8,419 bases of DNA, taken from NCBI GenBank assembly GCA_030672805.1, contig DAOVFR010000098.1, positions 1-8,419 of the forward strand, written 5' to 3'. Position numbers and translations under genes: made by a program. Positions 1-6,841 of this stretch are shown in pieces. The first letter of the stretch is position 1; each line of letters begins with the position of its first letter. Source of the stretch: Candidatus Krumholzibacteriota bacterium. GTDB taxonomy: Bacteria > Krumholzibacteriota > Krumholzibacteriia > Krumholzibacteriales > Krumholzibacteriaceae. Below the pieces are notes generated by a model. It was not told where the DNA came from. It made no database searches and worked only from the letters and a program-made list of their open reading frames with translations.

Positions 1-713
1 GATAGCTGCACCACCGTTCCGTGCAATGTATCGTCCGGCAGCGAGTAATTCATCACCCTGGCCGGCTGACCGACCGCTATACGGCTCCAGTAACCGCCCG
101 GAAGACTGACATCCAGGTAGAGACTGGCGTAGTTCATGATCGCGGCCATCAGCTCACCCGATGCAACCATGGTTCCTTCCGTGTAGTAGGGAAGATCCAC
201 CAGGATACCGTCGAACGGCGGAGTGACATCGAGCTTCGCCAGCTGGATCTGCGCATTCTCGTAACCGTACCGCGCGTCGATGTAGAGCCGCTCCGCGTCT
301 CTCAGCTCCCGCAGCGTCACCCCTCCCTTGTCATAGAGTGACTTCTGCTTCTCGTACTCGCGCCTCGAGGTCTCGAGGTTGAGCTTGACCGATTCGATCT
401 TGACGCTGCTCTCGAACTCCGGATTGTCAAGCCTGATGACCGGCCGGCCGCTCATCACGGCGTCGCCCATCCTGAAACGTCTGCCTGTCCCGGGATTCTC
501 GAGCAGGCTGTAGTACCCGGCCGCTTCCGAATGCAGCGAAACCTCCTGCACCGCTTTCACCGTACCGGTGGTGACGATATATTCCTCGATCGGTCCAAGC
601 CTCACTTCCCTGACGGATACCGGAACCGCTATCTCCGTATCGATGCCTCCATCGTCTCCGTTACAACCCTGCAGTATCATGATCAGGGCACAGATCATAA
701 TGTACCGTTTCAA
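1..713 (-). CDS. Efflux periplasmic adaptor (membrane-fusion) lipoprotein, partial
   Basis: This is the N-terminal 237 codons of a HlyD/AcrA-type adaptor, cut by the left window edge. Such adaptors link an inner-membrane pump to a TolC channel across the periplasm. The protein opens with a lipoprotein signal, MKRYIMICALIMILQGC, with lipobox L14-Q-G-C17. Residue +2 after the Cys is Asn, so the inner-membrane-retention Asp is absent. A first beta/lipoyl half follows (about residues 28-98, GTVKAVQEVSL to VIRLDNPEF). Next is a short alpha-helical hairpin (about 100-163) with the family-typical LYDKGGVTLRELRDAE. The second lipoyl half (164-195) contains TPPFDGILVDLPYYTEGTMV, and the start of the beta-barrel domain comes after it. 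I chose the TTG at 711-713 because AAGGAG (720-725) lies 6 bases upstream. The GTG at 714-716 would leave only 3 bases, and adds one residue if used. It sits 85 bases after the TolC gene, probably in the same transcript. Whether its pump partner is the ABC system upstream or a gene beyond the edge is unknown. Confidence 0.9.
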   Translation of the reverse strand, partial: MKRYIMICALIMILQGCNGDDGGIDTEIAVPVSVREVRLGPIEEYIVTTGTVKAVQEVSLHSEAAGYYSLLENPGTGRRFRMGDAVMSGRPVIRLDNPEFESSVKIESVKLNLETSRREYEKQKSLYDKGGVTLRELRDAERLYIDARYGYENAQIQLAKLDVTPPFDGILVDLPYYTEGTMVASGELMAAIMNYASLYLDVSLPGGYWSRIAVGQPARVMNYSLPDDTLHGTVVQL

Positions 714-719
714 CACTCG

Positions 720-725
720 CTCCTT
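720..725 (-). promoter_or_regulatory. Ribosome binding site of the adaptor lipoprotein
   Basis: AAGGAG on the minus strand lies 6 bases before TTG (711-713) and 3 bases before GTG (714-716). The spacing favours the TTG start. No ATG lies closer than codon 6 (ATG ATC TGT), where the spacing would be too long. Confidence 0.6.
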
Positions 726-798
726 GCTTTTGAAATAACAGAACCCATCTTTTATCGCGCAAACCGTCCGGATATATTCCCGTCACACCATGCCGCCG

Positions 799-2292
799 TC
801 ACGAATCGGTCTCCATGCAGGGAACGACGGATCTGTTCCCTTCAAAATCCCACATCGACTTGACCTTGAGATCGAGCAGATCGAGCTTGTACCCGATCAG
901 CTCCCCGATAAGCCCCTGCCTGGCCTCGGAAAGCTGCCGCTGGTAATCGTTGAGCAGGATACTGGAGAGATCGCCGTTCCTGTATCGCTCCAGGTTGATG
1001 TCGTACGTCAGCTCGGCGTTGCGAACGCTCTGCCGTGCGATCTCGATCTGTGAAATCCTGTTCCAGAGACTCCGGTACGCCCGGCGGATCTCGATGATGA
1101 TATTGTTATGCTCCTCCTCTTTCGACAGCTCCGCGCTCTTGATCCTCGCCTCCGACGCCCTGATGCGGGACCTCTTTTCGCCCCAGTCCCAGAGCGGCAT
1201 CTCGAACGATATCCTGAGTTCCCGGTTCCGGACCGGCTCGTCGTAGATATCGGTGAATTTCTCATCGGTGCCGATAGAACCGTATGAAACGTTGAGGTCT
1301 CCCCTGAACTCGTTCCGCGCGCCGGTCCTGATCAGCTCGTTCCGGGCCTCCTCGATCCCGATCTCGCGGCGCCGGATCTCCATCCGGTGCTTGATCCCGT
1401 GACTGATCGCCATCGGGAGATCCACATCGATCTCCCGGAAGGACACATCCGCATCGACGGCAATTTCTTCGAACAGCGAGAGACCGAGCAGTTGCTTGAA
1501 CGAATCGAATGTATTTTCCAGTTCGACACGCCTGTTCTGCACGCGCGATTTGCTCGTTGAAAGGTTGTATTCCGCCTGGTACAGTTCCTCCATCTTCTCG
1601 ATACCGGCCTCGACCTTGTTCTTCATGATCCGGCAGCCCTCTTCCTGGTTGCGGAGTTCCTCGATCGCGATATCGAGACTCATCTTCTTCTGGTAAGCGT
1701 CGAAGAAGGACTGCATCACCCTCTGCTCGATCACCAGCACCTGCACCGCGTAATTCAGGGAGCTGCACTCGAGGTCCAGCTCGAGCTCGCGGAATTCCAG
1801 CTTCGTCCTGTTGTACGTGAGGAGGGGCTGCGTGAAACTGACAAAAAAGTTGTTGTTGTAGGTTTTGCTGCCCTGGTCCTGATAACCACTGCGGTAATCA
1901 CGCCAGGAAAACTGATTGGTAAACGATAGAGTCCCGTCGGTGAGCTTGATCGGCTGTTCGATCATGAACCGCCCCGATATCTGCCTGGTCTCCCTTGTGA
2001 ACCACAGGGAGAAGAGATCGTTGAATTCCCTGTCCTGCCTCAGGTAAAACGGCGTAAGCGACAGGCTGAACCTCGATTTCAGACTCGCCCTCGCCGCGTT
2101 CAACAACTCCATGCTCTGCTCGAGGCCGAGCCGGGAACGGCGGATCTCGGGGCTGTTCGACATCGCGATATCGAGCGCGATCCCGGGCGTAAGTACCTGC
2201 TGCGCGGATGCGGCGCCGCCTGCCGGAATTGCCGCACAATACGGCAGGAACATAAAGATTATTCGCCCGAACAATCCGTGTAATTGCCTCAT
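799..2292 (-). CDS. TolC-family outer-membrane efflux protein
   Basis: This is a 497-residue outer-membrane factor of the OEP family, near the usual TolC length. Such proteins trimerise to form the exit duct of tripartite exporters. Residues 1-30 are a Sec signal peptide (MRQLHGLFGR, a hydrophobic core, then ASA before QQ). Two repeats follow, about residues 33-285 and 295-485. Each has a beta segment flanked by long amphipathic helices: SFTQPLL (152-158) begins the membrane strand of the first, and ISFEMPLWDWGEKRSRI (361-377) is the typical second-repeat signature. An open frame continues upstream to a GTG at 2347-2349. I chose the ATG at 2290-2292 because it puts the signal peptide at the N terminus and has a G-run 7 bases upstream; the longer form would bury the signal. 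The gene lies 102 bases after the permease fusion, on the same strand. It should assemble with the adaptor encoded next. The substrate cannot be told from the sequence. Confidence 0.93.
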   Translation of the reverse strand: MRQLHGLFGRIIFMFLPYCAAIPAGGAASAQQVLTPGIALDIAMSNSPEIRRSRLGLEQSMELLNAARASLKSRFSLSLTPFYLRQDREFNDLFSLWFTRETRQISGRFMIEQPIKLTDGTLSFTNQFSWRDYRSGYQDQGSKTYNNNFFVSFTQPLLTYNRTKLEFRELELDLECSSLNYAVQVLVIEQRVMQSFFDAYQKKMSLDIAIEELRNQEEGCRIMKNKVEAGIEKMEELYQAEYNLSTSKSRVQNRRVELENTFDSFKQLLGLSLFEEIAVDADVSFREIDVDLPMAISHGIKHRMEIRRREIGIEEARNELIRTGARNEFRGDLNVSYGSIGTDEKFTDIYDEPVRNRELRISFEMPLWDWGEKRSRIRASEARIKSAELSKEEEHNNIIIEIRRAYRSLWNRISQIEIARQSVRNAELTYDINLERYRNGDLSSILLNDYQRQLSEARQGLIGELIGYKLDLLDLKVKSMWDFEGNRSVVPCMETDS

Positions 2293-2337
2293 GGTGTGAC
2301 CCCCCGCACGAAACCCTTTCGTATCGATTCCAGCCCT

Positions 2338-2384
2338 GCACGCGGCCACCGGACCGGCTGCCCGCCGGTTCCGGCGCCGCGTGC
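2338..2384. repeat. Strong intergenic hairpin between permease fusion and TolC gene
   Basis: The outer arms GCACGCGGC (2338-2346) and GCCGCGTGC (2376-2384) are perfect 9-bp reverse complements. The inner arms CCGGACCGGC (2349-2358) and GCCGGTTCCGG (2364-2374) pair with a single bulged base, around a loop of about 5 bases. On the plus strand it is followed by TTTT. In the minus-strand transcript of these genes no U-run follows it, so it does not look like an intrinsic terminator for them. It could stabilise or process the mRNA, or partly attenuate expression of the TolC and adaptor genes. Confidence 0.6.
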
Positions 2385-2394
2385 TTTTCGATTC

Positions 2395-5300
2395 CTACCT
2401 GGCCGGGACCCACTTCACCGCATCGGCGATGATTATCCCGCCATCCGATTCATTCGTCAGCACCACGCTCGTCGCGCCTTTTGACAGGTAGTACGCCCCA
2501 AGGGAGTTCCACCCGTCCCCGGCGTTTCCGATATCGAGCATCGGTTCGTCGACGCCATCGTCATGCTGGATGATGAAATGATAGTGTCCGAATTTCCCCT
2601 GCTTGCCCCTTCGTCCCGGGCGTCTGAGCTTGCTGACGTAAAAATAGATATCATAGTACCCGCTCCGTTCGATCTCCGCGTTCCATGTGACCTTCCTGTC
2701 ACCCTTGCCCGCTTTCGTATAAAGGGCGGAGCGTACGAGGTCTCCATGGAATTCGCTGAACACGGAAGCCTTCCACGTGCCCGGAGGACTCCAGAACTCG
2801 ATCCCGATGTACTTATCCTCCTCCTCGCCGAAAGTGCGTTTGAACAATCGCTTGAGAACGCTCTGCGAGACGTCGGCTTGAGCCTCGCAGCCTGGATCTT
2901 CGTTGTCAACGACGATCTCGTTTGGCTCCCGCAACACCACCGGAACCTCCACGATGCGTTCGCCGTCGAATGGTTCGGCCTTTTCGTTCAGCTCGAATTT
3001 CTCGAATACCGTGTTAAGAATGGAGGGAAGGTTCTTCGATATCATCGTGTTGACCGACATCGTCCGGGGCTGGAAGTCGAGAACGAAACCGACCTCCTTG
3101 GTCTGGTCCGCACCGAGAACGATGGTCCGCTTGATCTCATCGAGGTTTCCGGTAAATCTCCTGAAGCGTCTGCCCCCTTCCATGAACGTCACCTGTATAA
3201 GTCCATCCACGGGTTCGACGTTCGACACCTTGAACGTGACCTGGAACCTCGTCCTGTCACTGTCGAGCACCTTGCACGCATTGACGTCGGCAAGCAGATA
3301 TCCGGCCTGTTCCTTCCCGTGAAACCACCGTTCGACGTGAGGTCCCACGTCGAAACCGAGATCACGTCTGAATCCCGAAAACAGTTCCCCTGTATCGACG
3401 GTCCTGAACCTGTTCGTTCCGAGAAACGAGTGAAGGTGATCCATGAAGGCTTCCTCCCCGACCGCGTGCTGTACGAGGAGGAAGAGATACCGTCCCTTTA
3501 TCTTGACAATATCGTTGAACATCTCCTCGTCATCGGCCGTGGAGAGGATCTGCGAGAAATTCCTTTCGGCGAGGGCGAGATTCACCTTCTCCTCGGATGT
3601 CAGGCCCTGGAACATCTGGGCGAAATAACTCGACGGCTCCACGATCGGGTCGGAGATGAACGATTCGATCGCCGCGTTGAATACGGCAAGCGTATCGGAC
3701 GCAACGTGGTGCACGAAGTAGAAGTAGTTGGGATAAAGATTGAACATCGATGAATCGAGGTTTATCCCGCCCGGCCTGAAACGCCGCCTGCTGATATTGC
3801 CGGCCAGCGTTCTGTTGATGAACCCGTTGAACAGATCGATCTGTTGCTCCCGCTCCGTCCTGGTTTCCCCGCGTCCCCTTTTCGCCGCGCGCTTCTGGAA
3901 ATTCCTGGTCATCCTGAAATCGGCGCCATGCAGCATCACGCCGCGTTCAGGTAAAAACACCATTCCGGGCTGAACCGTCTCCCGTGCAGCCGTCCACAGG
4001 CGCGGATACGAGTAGAACTGTACAGGCGCCTCGACGAGCGAGAGGCGGGGATACGGGTAGTGAAGCCCGAGTTTGTTCTCGAAGTCCTGTTTGCGTTCTG
4101 CTATCAACGAGGGAATCGTGTCGCCGATCTCCGTGAAATACTCCGAGAAGTAATCGTGTCCCTCTATAAGATAGAGGTTGTACTCGAGCGAATCGGCCGT
4201 GATGGTTCTACGTTCATAACGGCCGATTGCAAGCGAGCGGCATGGGAGAGGCCGTTCCGGAACAAACGTGAACGACCCGGGTGCATTCCTGACGGGACGT
4301 CCCTGTGACACGGCGGTAAGGCCCTCTTCCGTCGTAACGTTCAGCGTGAAATCGATGAAATCGACCGTGTGGTGCAGGGGATTCCCGGGATTGAAATGCA
4401 CGCCGGCCGATGGATACCACATGTTCTCCGGTGTCAGCAGGACAAAGCCCGGTGTGATGAAGGCATGCCGTTTTGCTATATTCAGGAACGCGGCGCGGTA
4501 CGAGCCGGCCCGGGATTCCTCGTCGATGTCCAGGTAACAGGCATCCTCGTCGATAGAACCCCGGTAGGAGATGATAACCGAATCCCGCCCGCCGGGGACG
4601 AGGGGCTGCGCCGGAATGACGGTGAGGATGTGGAGCTCCCTTTCGAAGCCGCATCCCCCGCCGCATTCAACCCCCGTGACGCGGAGACCCGGGTTCAGGC
4701 TGAAGACGTATCGCTCCAGCGGAATCCCCGCCCGGTTTAAAACGGTGATCCCCGCCGTCCCCTCGATCCCGGCGCCCGTATGCTTGAGATCCAGAGCACA
4801 GGCTTCGATCGATACTCCCGGCTCGCCGCCCGAGCGCCCGGCCAGCTCAACCATATCGCGCCTGAGCTCCCTGCCGCGCAGTATGCCCGAAACACGCAGA
4901 TGCACCATAACGGCGGCGGCGGCGATGAGCGCGACGGCGAGAACACGGGATACGATCGTTATGGATCGCGACTGTGGAAGTCTTCTTATCATGACGATGG
5001 TAAAGAAGATAAACGCGAGTCCGAGAGAAAGATAGATCCCCCTGTGCAACAGGAGCCCGGCGATATCGCCGAACCCGACGATGGTCGAGTACATGAGCGG
5101 CGTGTGAAACGTCATGTAGTCGAGGATGTGGTTGTACCTGGGGCCAAAGAAGAAGAGCGTGCTCGCGATGTATCCGAGAAGTACGATGAAGGTGGCCGGC
5201 TGGTTACGGATCAGGACCATCATCAGAAATGAAAGCCCCAGGATGAACACCAGCGTGGGAACACTCACGAGAAGAGGATAGAAAAGATAGGCCCGGAATA

Positions 5301-5727
5301 TGAACGGGACCCCGGCGAAGAAGATATTGAAGATCGCAGCGACGGTCAGGATCACGAGATTGAGGACGAGAAAGACGAACATGATGCCGAAGGTTTTTCC
5401 GAGAACGTAATCGCCGTTCGTCATCGATCGCATGTAAATGACTTCCGTCGTATCGAGCTTCCGGTCGCGTTTCAGGAAATCGGAAGCGAGAAACACGGCA
5501 ACGATCGCCTGGACTACGTTCAGGAACAGGATATTGACATACGGGATCGCCGACGAGATGCCGCGGAATACCCACGGCGTCGGAGCTGCCTCCGTGTACA
5601 GCGGAATGTTGAAAACGATCAACAGGCCCAGCGCCAGGAGCGAGAGGACCCGGAAAAACCAGCTCCTCAGAAGGGTCTTTGTCTCCACGCGTGCAATCGT
5701 CCAGATATTATAAACCGACAGCATCAT
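2395..5727 (-). CDS. ABC-2 permease fused to a catalytically degenerate M1-peptidase-like domain and a Golvesin-C-like domain
   Basis: This is a 1110-residue inner-membrane protein. Residues 1-280 are an ABC-2 type permease with about six or seven hydrophobic segments (roughly 23-40, 61-82, 112-135, 142-172, 178-195, 229-247, 260-277). The remainder is predicted to face the periplasm. Residues about 305-510 resemble the N-terminal beta domain of M1 aminopeptidases. Residues about 515-805 resemble the M1 catalytic region, ending in the family-like GFDVGPHVERWF. No HEXXH occurs anywhere in the protein, so zinc-peptidase activity is unlikely. Residues about 810-930 look like a beta-sandwich. Residues about 973-1108 end in WNSLGAYYLSKG and IIIADAVKWV, as in Golvesin C-terminal / xanthan-lyase-associated domains. 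A CGGGC pair (C355, C359) sits in the exported part. The gene starts 13 bases after the ATPase gene, with GGAG 8 bases before ATG (5725-5727). A second in-frame ATG is adjacent. The permease assignment is strong, the M1-like fold is good by pattern, and the Golvesin-like call is moderate. Function and substrate are unknown. Confidence 0.9.
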   Translation of the reverse strand: MMLSVYNIWTIARVETKTLLRSWFFRVLSLLALGLLIVFNIPLYTEAAPTPWVFRGISSAIPYVNILFLNVVQAIVAVFLASDFLKRDRKLDTTEVIYMRSMTNGDYVLGKTFGIMFVFLVLNLVILTVAAIFNIFFAGVPFIFRAYLFYPLLVSVPTLVFILGLSFLMMVLIRNQPATFIVLLGYIASTLFFFGPRYNHILDYMTFHTPLMYSTIVGFGDIAGLLLHRGIYLSLGLAFIFFTIVMIRRLPQSRSITIVSRVLAVALIAAAAVMVHLRVSGILRGRELRRDMVELAGRSGGEPGVSIEACALDLKHTGAGIEGTAGITVLNRAGIPLERYVFSLNPGLRVTGVECGGGCGFERELHILTVIPAQPLVPGGRDSVIISYRGSIDEDACYLDIDEESRAGSYRAAFLNIAKRHAFITPGFVLLTPENMWYPSAGVHFNPGNPLHHTVDFIDFTLNVTTEEGLTAVSQGRPVRNAPGSFTFVPERPLPCRSLAIGRYERRTITADSLEYNLYLIEGHDYFSEYFTEIGDTIPSLIAERKQDFENKLGLHYPYPRLSLVEAPVQFYSYPRLWTAARETVQPGMVFLPERGVMLHGADFRMTRNFQKRAAKRGRGETRTEREQQIDLFNGFINRTLAGNISRRRFRPGGINLDSSMFNLYPNYFYFVHHVASDTLAVFNAAIESFISDPIVEPSSYFAQMFQGLTSEEKVNLALAERNFSQILSTADDEEMFNDIVKIKGRYLFLLVQHAVGEEAFMDHLHSFLGTNRFRTVDTGELFSGFRRDLGFDVGPHVERWFHGKEQAGYLLADVNACKVLDSDRTRFQVTFKVSNVEPVDGLIQVTFMEGGRRFRRFTGNLDEIKRTIVLGADQTKEVGFVLDFQPRTMSVNTMISKNLPSILNTVFEKFELNEKAEPFDGERIVEVPVVLREPNEIVVDNEDPGCEAQADVSQSVLKRLFKRTFGEEEDKYIGIEFWSPPGTWKASVFSEFHGDLVRSALYTKAGKGDRKVTWNAEIERSGYYDIYFYVSKLRRPGRRGKQGKFGHYHFIIQHDDGVDEPMLDIGNAGDGWNSLGAYYLSKGATSVVLTNESDGGIIIADAVKWVPAR

Positions 5728-5740
5728 TCCATCCGCTCCG

Positions 5741-6625
5741 TCATGATCCGTTCAACCCGTACTCCATGAAATAGACGTAGGCGTGTTCGAGGTTCGGTTC
5801 GAGCGGTCTTCCGGGATAGGGGTCTATACGGTCAGCCACCACCTGCACCTCCCATCCCCCCCCGGAAGGTATCGAGGAAATCACGGGAAATCGTTCCCTG
5901 ACCGCTTCCAGCTCGCCGTCAACGGCGTCGATCGCCCACGCATGCCCCCTGACCTTGTCAATCAGCCTGCCGGGCGGTCCATTGTACACGACCCTCCCCT
6001 CGTGGACCAGGGCCATGTCATTGCACGTACTCGAGATGTCGCCGACGATGTGTGTCGACAGGACGATGATGATTTCCTTCCTGCTCATCTCGGACAGCAG
6101 GTTCCGGAACCGTATGCGCTCCCCGGGATCGAGCCCCGTGGTCGGCTCATCGACGACGACGATCTTCGGATCACCTATGAGCGCCTGGGCGATACCGAGC
6201 CGCCGCTTCATACCTCCGGAAAGCTTTTTCGCCGGCCGGTCCCTGACATCGAACAGGCCCACCTGTTCGAGCATCCCGTCGACTGCCCGTGTTCGCTCGC
6301 GCGCGTTCCTGAGACCCGAAAGGCTTGCCACGTAATCGAGGAACTCCCAGGTCCTGAGCTTGGCGAACATGCGGAAATCCTGCGGCAGGTATCCCATCAT
6401 CGCACGGATCTCGCGTCTGTGTTTCCGGAGATCGAGCTCATTGACCGTTACACTGCCCGATGTCGGCTTGAGAAGAGTCACGAGGATGCGCATCAGCGTC
6501 GTCTTGCCCGCCCCGTTGGGACCGAGAAGGCCGAAAATGCCGTTCCCCATTTGTATATTGATATCCTGGAGCGCCCGGTTTCCGTTCCGGTAGACCTTGC
6601 TCAAATCATTGATCGCGATACGCAT
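5741..6625 (-). CDS. ABC transporter ATP-binding protein (ABC-2 exporter type)
   Basis: This is a 294-residue cytoplasmic ATPase that should power the permease fusion encoded next. All ABC motifs are intact: Walker A GPNGAGKTT (35-43), Q-loop Gln82, signature LSGGMKRR (135-142), Walker B IVVVDE (155-160) followed by PTTGLDP, and the switch His192 in STHIVGD. A C-terminal extension of about 70 residues (225-294) follows, as in CcmA/NatA-type ATPases of ABC-2 exporters. Its stop codon is 13 bases from the permease start, so the two are almost certainly co-transcribed and form the energising and membrane subunits of one transporter, probably as a dimer of each. ATG 6623-6625 is chosen because the protein then begins directly with the usual first strand (MRIAINDLSKVY). 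No Shine-Dalgarno sequence is visible ahead of it. The exported substrate is not evident. Confidence 0.95.
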   Translation of the reverse strand: MRIAINDLSKVYRNGNRALQDINIQMGNGIFGLLGPNGAGKTTLMRILVTLLKPTSGSVTVNELDLRKHRREIRAMMGYLPQDFRMFAKLRTWEFLDYVASLSGLRNARERTRAVDGMLEQVGLFDVRDRPAKKLSGGMKRRLGIAQALIGDPKIVVVDEPTTGLDPGERIRFRNLLSEMSRKEIIIVLSTHIVGDISSTCNDMALVHEGRVVYNGPPGRLIDKVRGHAWAIDAVDGELEAVRERFPVISSIPSGGGWEVQVVADRIDPYPGRPLEPNLEHAYVYFMEYGLNGS

Positions 6626-6640
6626 ATCAGTTTAATTATA
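6626..6640 (-). promoter_or_regulatory. Putative -10 element, short-leader or leaderless start of the ABC operon
   Basis: A perfect TATAAT on the minus strand (6640 down to 6635) ends 9 bases before the ATPase ATG, inside an AT-rich stretch (6629-6668) unlike the surrounding DNA. No TTGACA-like -35 is seen at 16-18 bases. The 9 bases before the ATG contain no Shine-Dalgarno. If the element is used, the transcript would start at or within a few bases of the ATG. It could also be a chance match in AT-rich DNA. Confidence 0.4.
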
Positions 6641-6785
6641 CGAATAACGAAGGAAAAAGTTTTTATAAGTGAACAGAACATTACCAGTGGCATGCGGGTT
6701 TGCCAACCAATTTTTCGAGAGCCCCAGGCCCTGCACAATGCAGGAAACGTTCTGCGCTACGATAAGATGAAGTAAGGTCTTACAT
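6641..6785. other. Intergenic region without a gene
   Basis: I see no convincing gene here. The segment separates the DUF4388 gene from the ABC operon and holds only minor symmetric sequences: TGGCA/TGCCA arms around a loop of about 8 bases near 6688-6705, CCTGCA-CAA-TGCAGG (6730-6744), and GTAAG-GT-CTTAC (6772-6783). None is followed by a clear U-run in the minus-strand sense. It may contain upstream promoter or operator sequence for the ABC operon, given the TATAAT at its left end. Confidence 0.5.
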
Positions 6786-6833
6786 GGGGGAAAGGGGGGC
6801 TGGGAAGGGCTGCATGTACGAGACTGCCATGCA
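6786..6833 (-). terminator. Hairpin plus C-rich tract, possible Rho-dependent termination region
   Basis: In the minus-strand transcript, just after the stop codon of the DUF4388 gene, arms TGCATG and CATGCA (6828-6833 and 6811-6816) can pair around an 11-base loop. A 25-base stretch (6810 down to 6786) follows, with 17 C, 5 T, 2 G and 1 A. C-rich, G-poor, unstructured RNA is the hallmark of a rut site. There is no U-run, so an intrinsic terminator is not supported. This is inference from composition and position only. Confidence 0.3.
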
Positions 6834-6841
6834 CGGGCCGG

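Noticed and set aside
782..2300. Exact 11-base inverted repeat GTCACACCATG at 782-792 (plus) and 2290-2300 (minus), flanking the TolC gene
   Set aside because: Several 11-base matches are expected by chance in 8.4 kb. There is no extended similarity, no target duplication and no transposase, so a mobile element is not supported.
2293..2349. Longer TolC start at GTG 2347-2349
   Set aside because: It would place 19 polar residues before the signal peptide and start inside the hairpin. The ATG at 2290-2292 gives a normal exported protein.
2563..3753. 396-codon open frame on the plus strand
   Set aside because: It lies wholly antisense to the permease fusion, shows no domain pattern and has no ribosome binding site I can defend. 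Long antisense frames are common opposite GC-biased codons.
6730..6744. CCTGCA-CAA-TGCAGG hairpin as an intrinsic terminator
   Set aside because: The stem is only 6 bp and there is no T-run after it on either strand.
5783..6775. 330-codon open frame on the plus strand
   Set aside because: It is antisense to the ABC ATPase, whose motifs are complete. The translated sequence is unlike any protein family and is rich in His/Arg/Pro as expected for a shadow frame.
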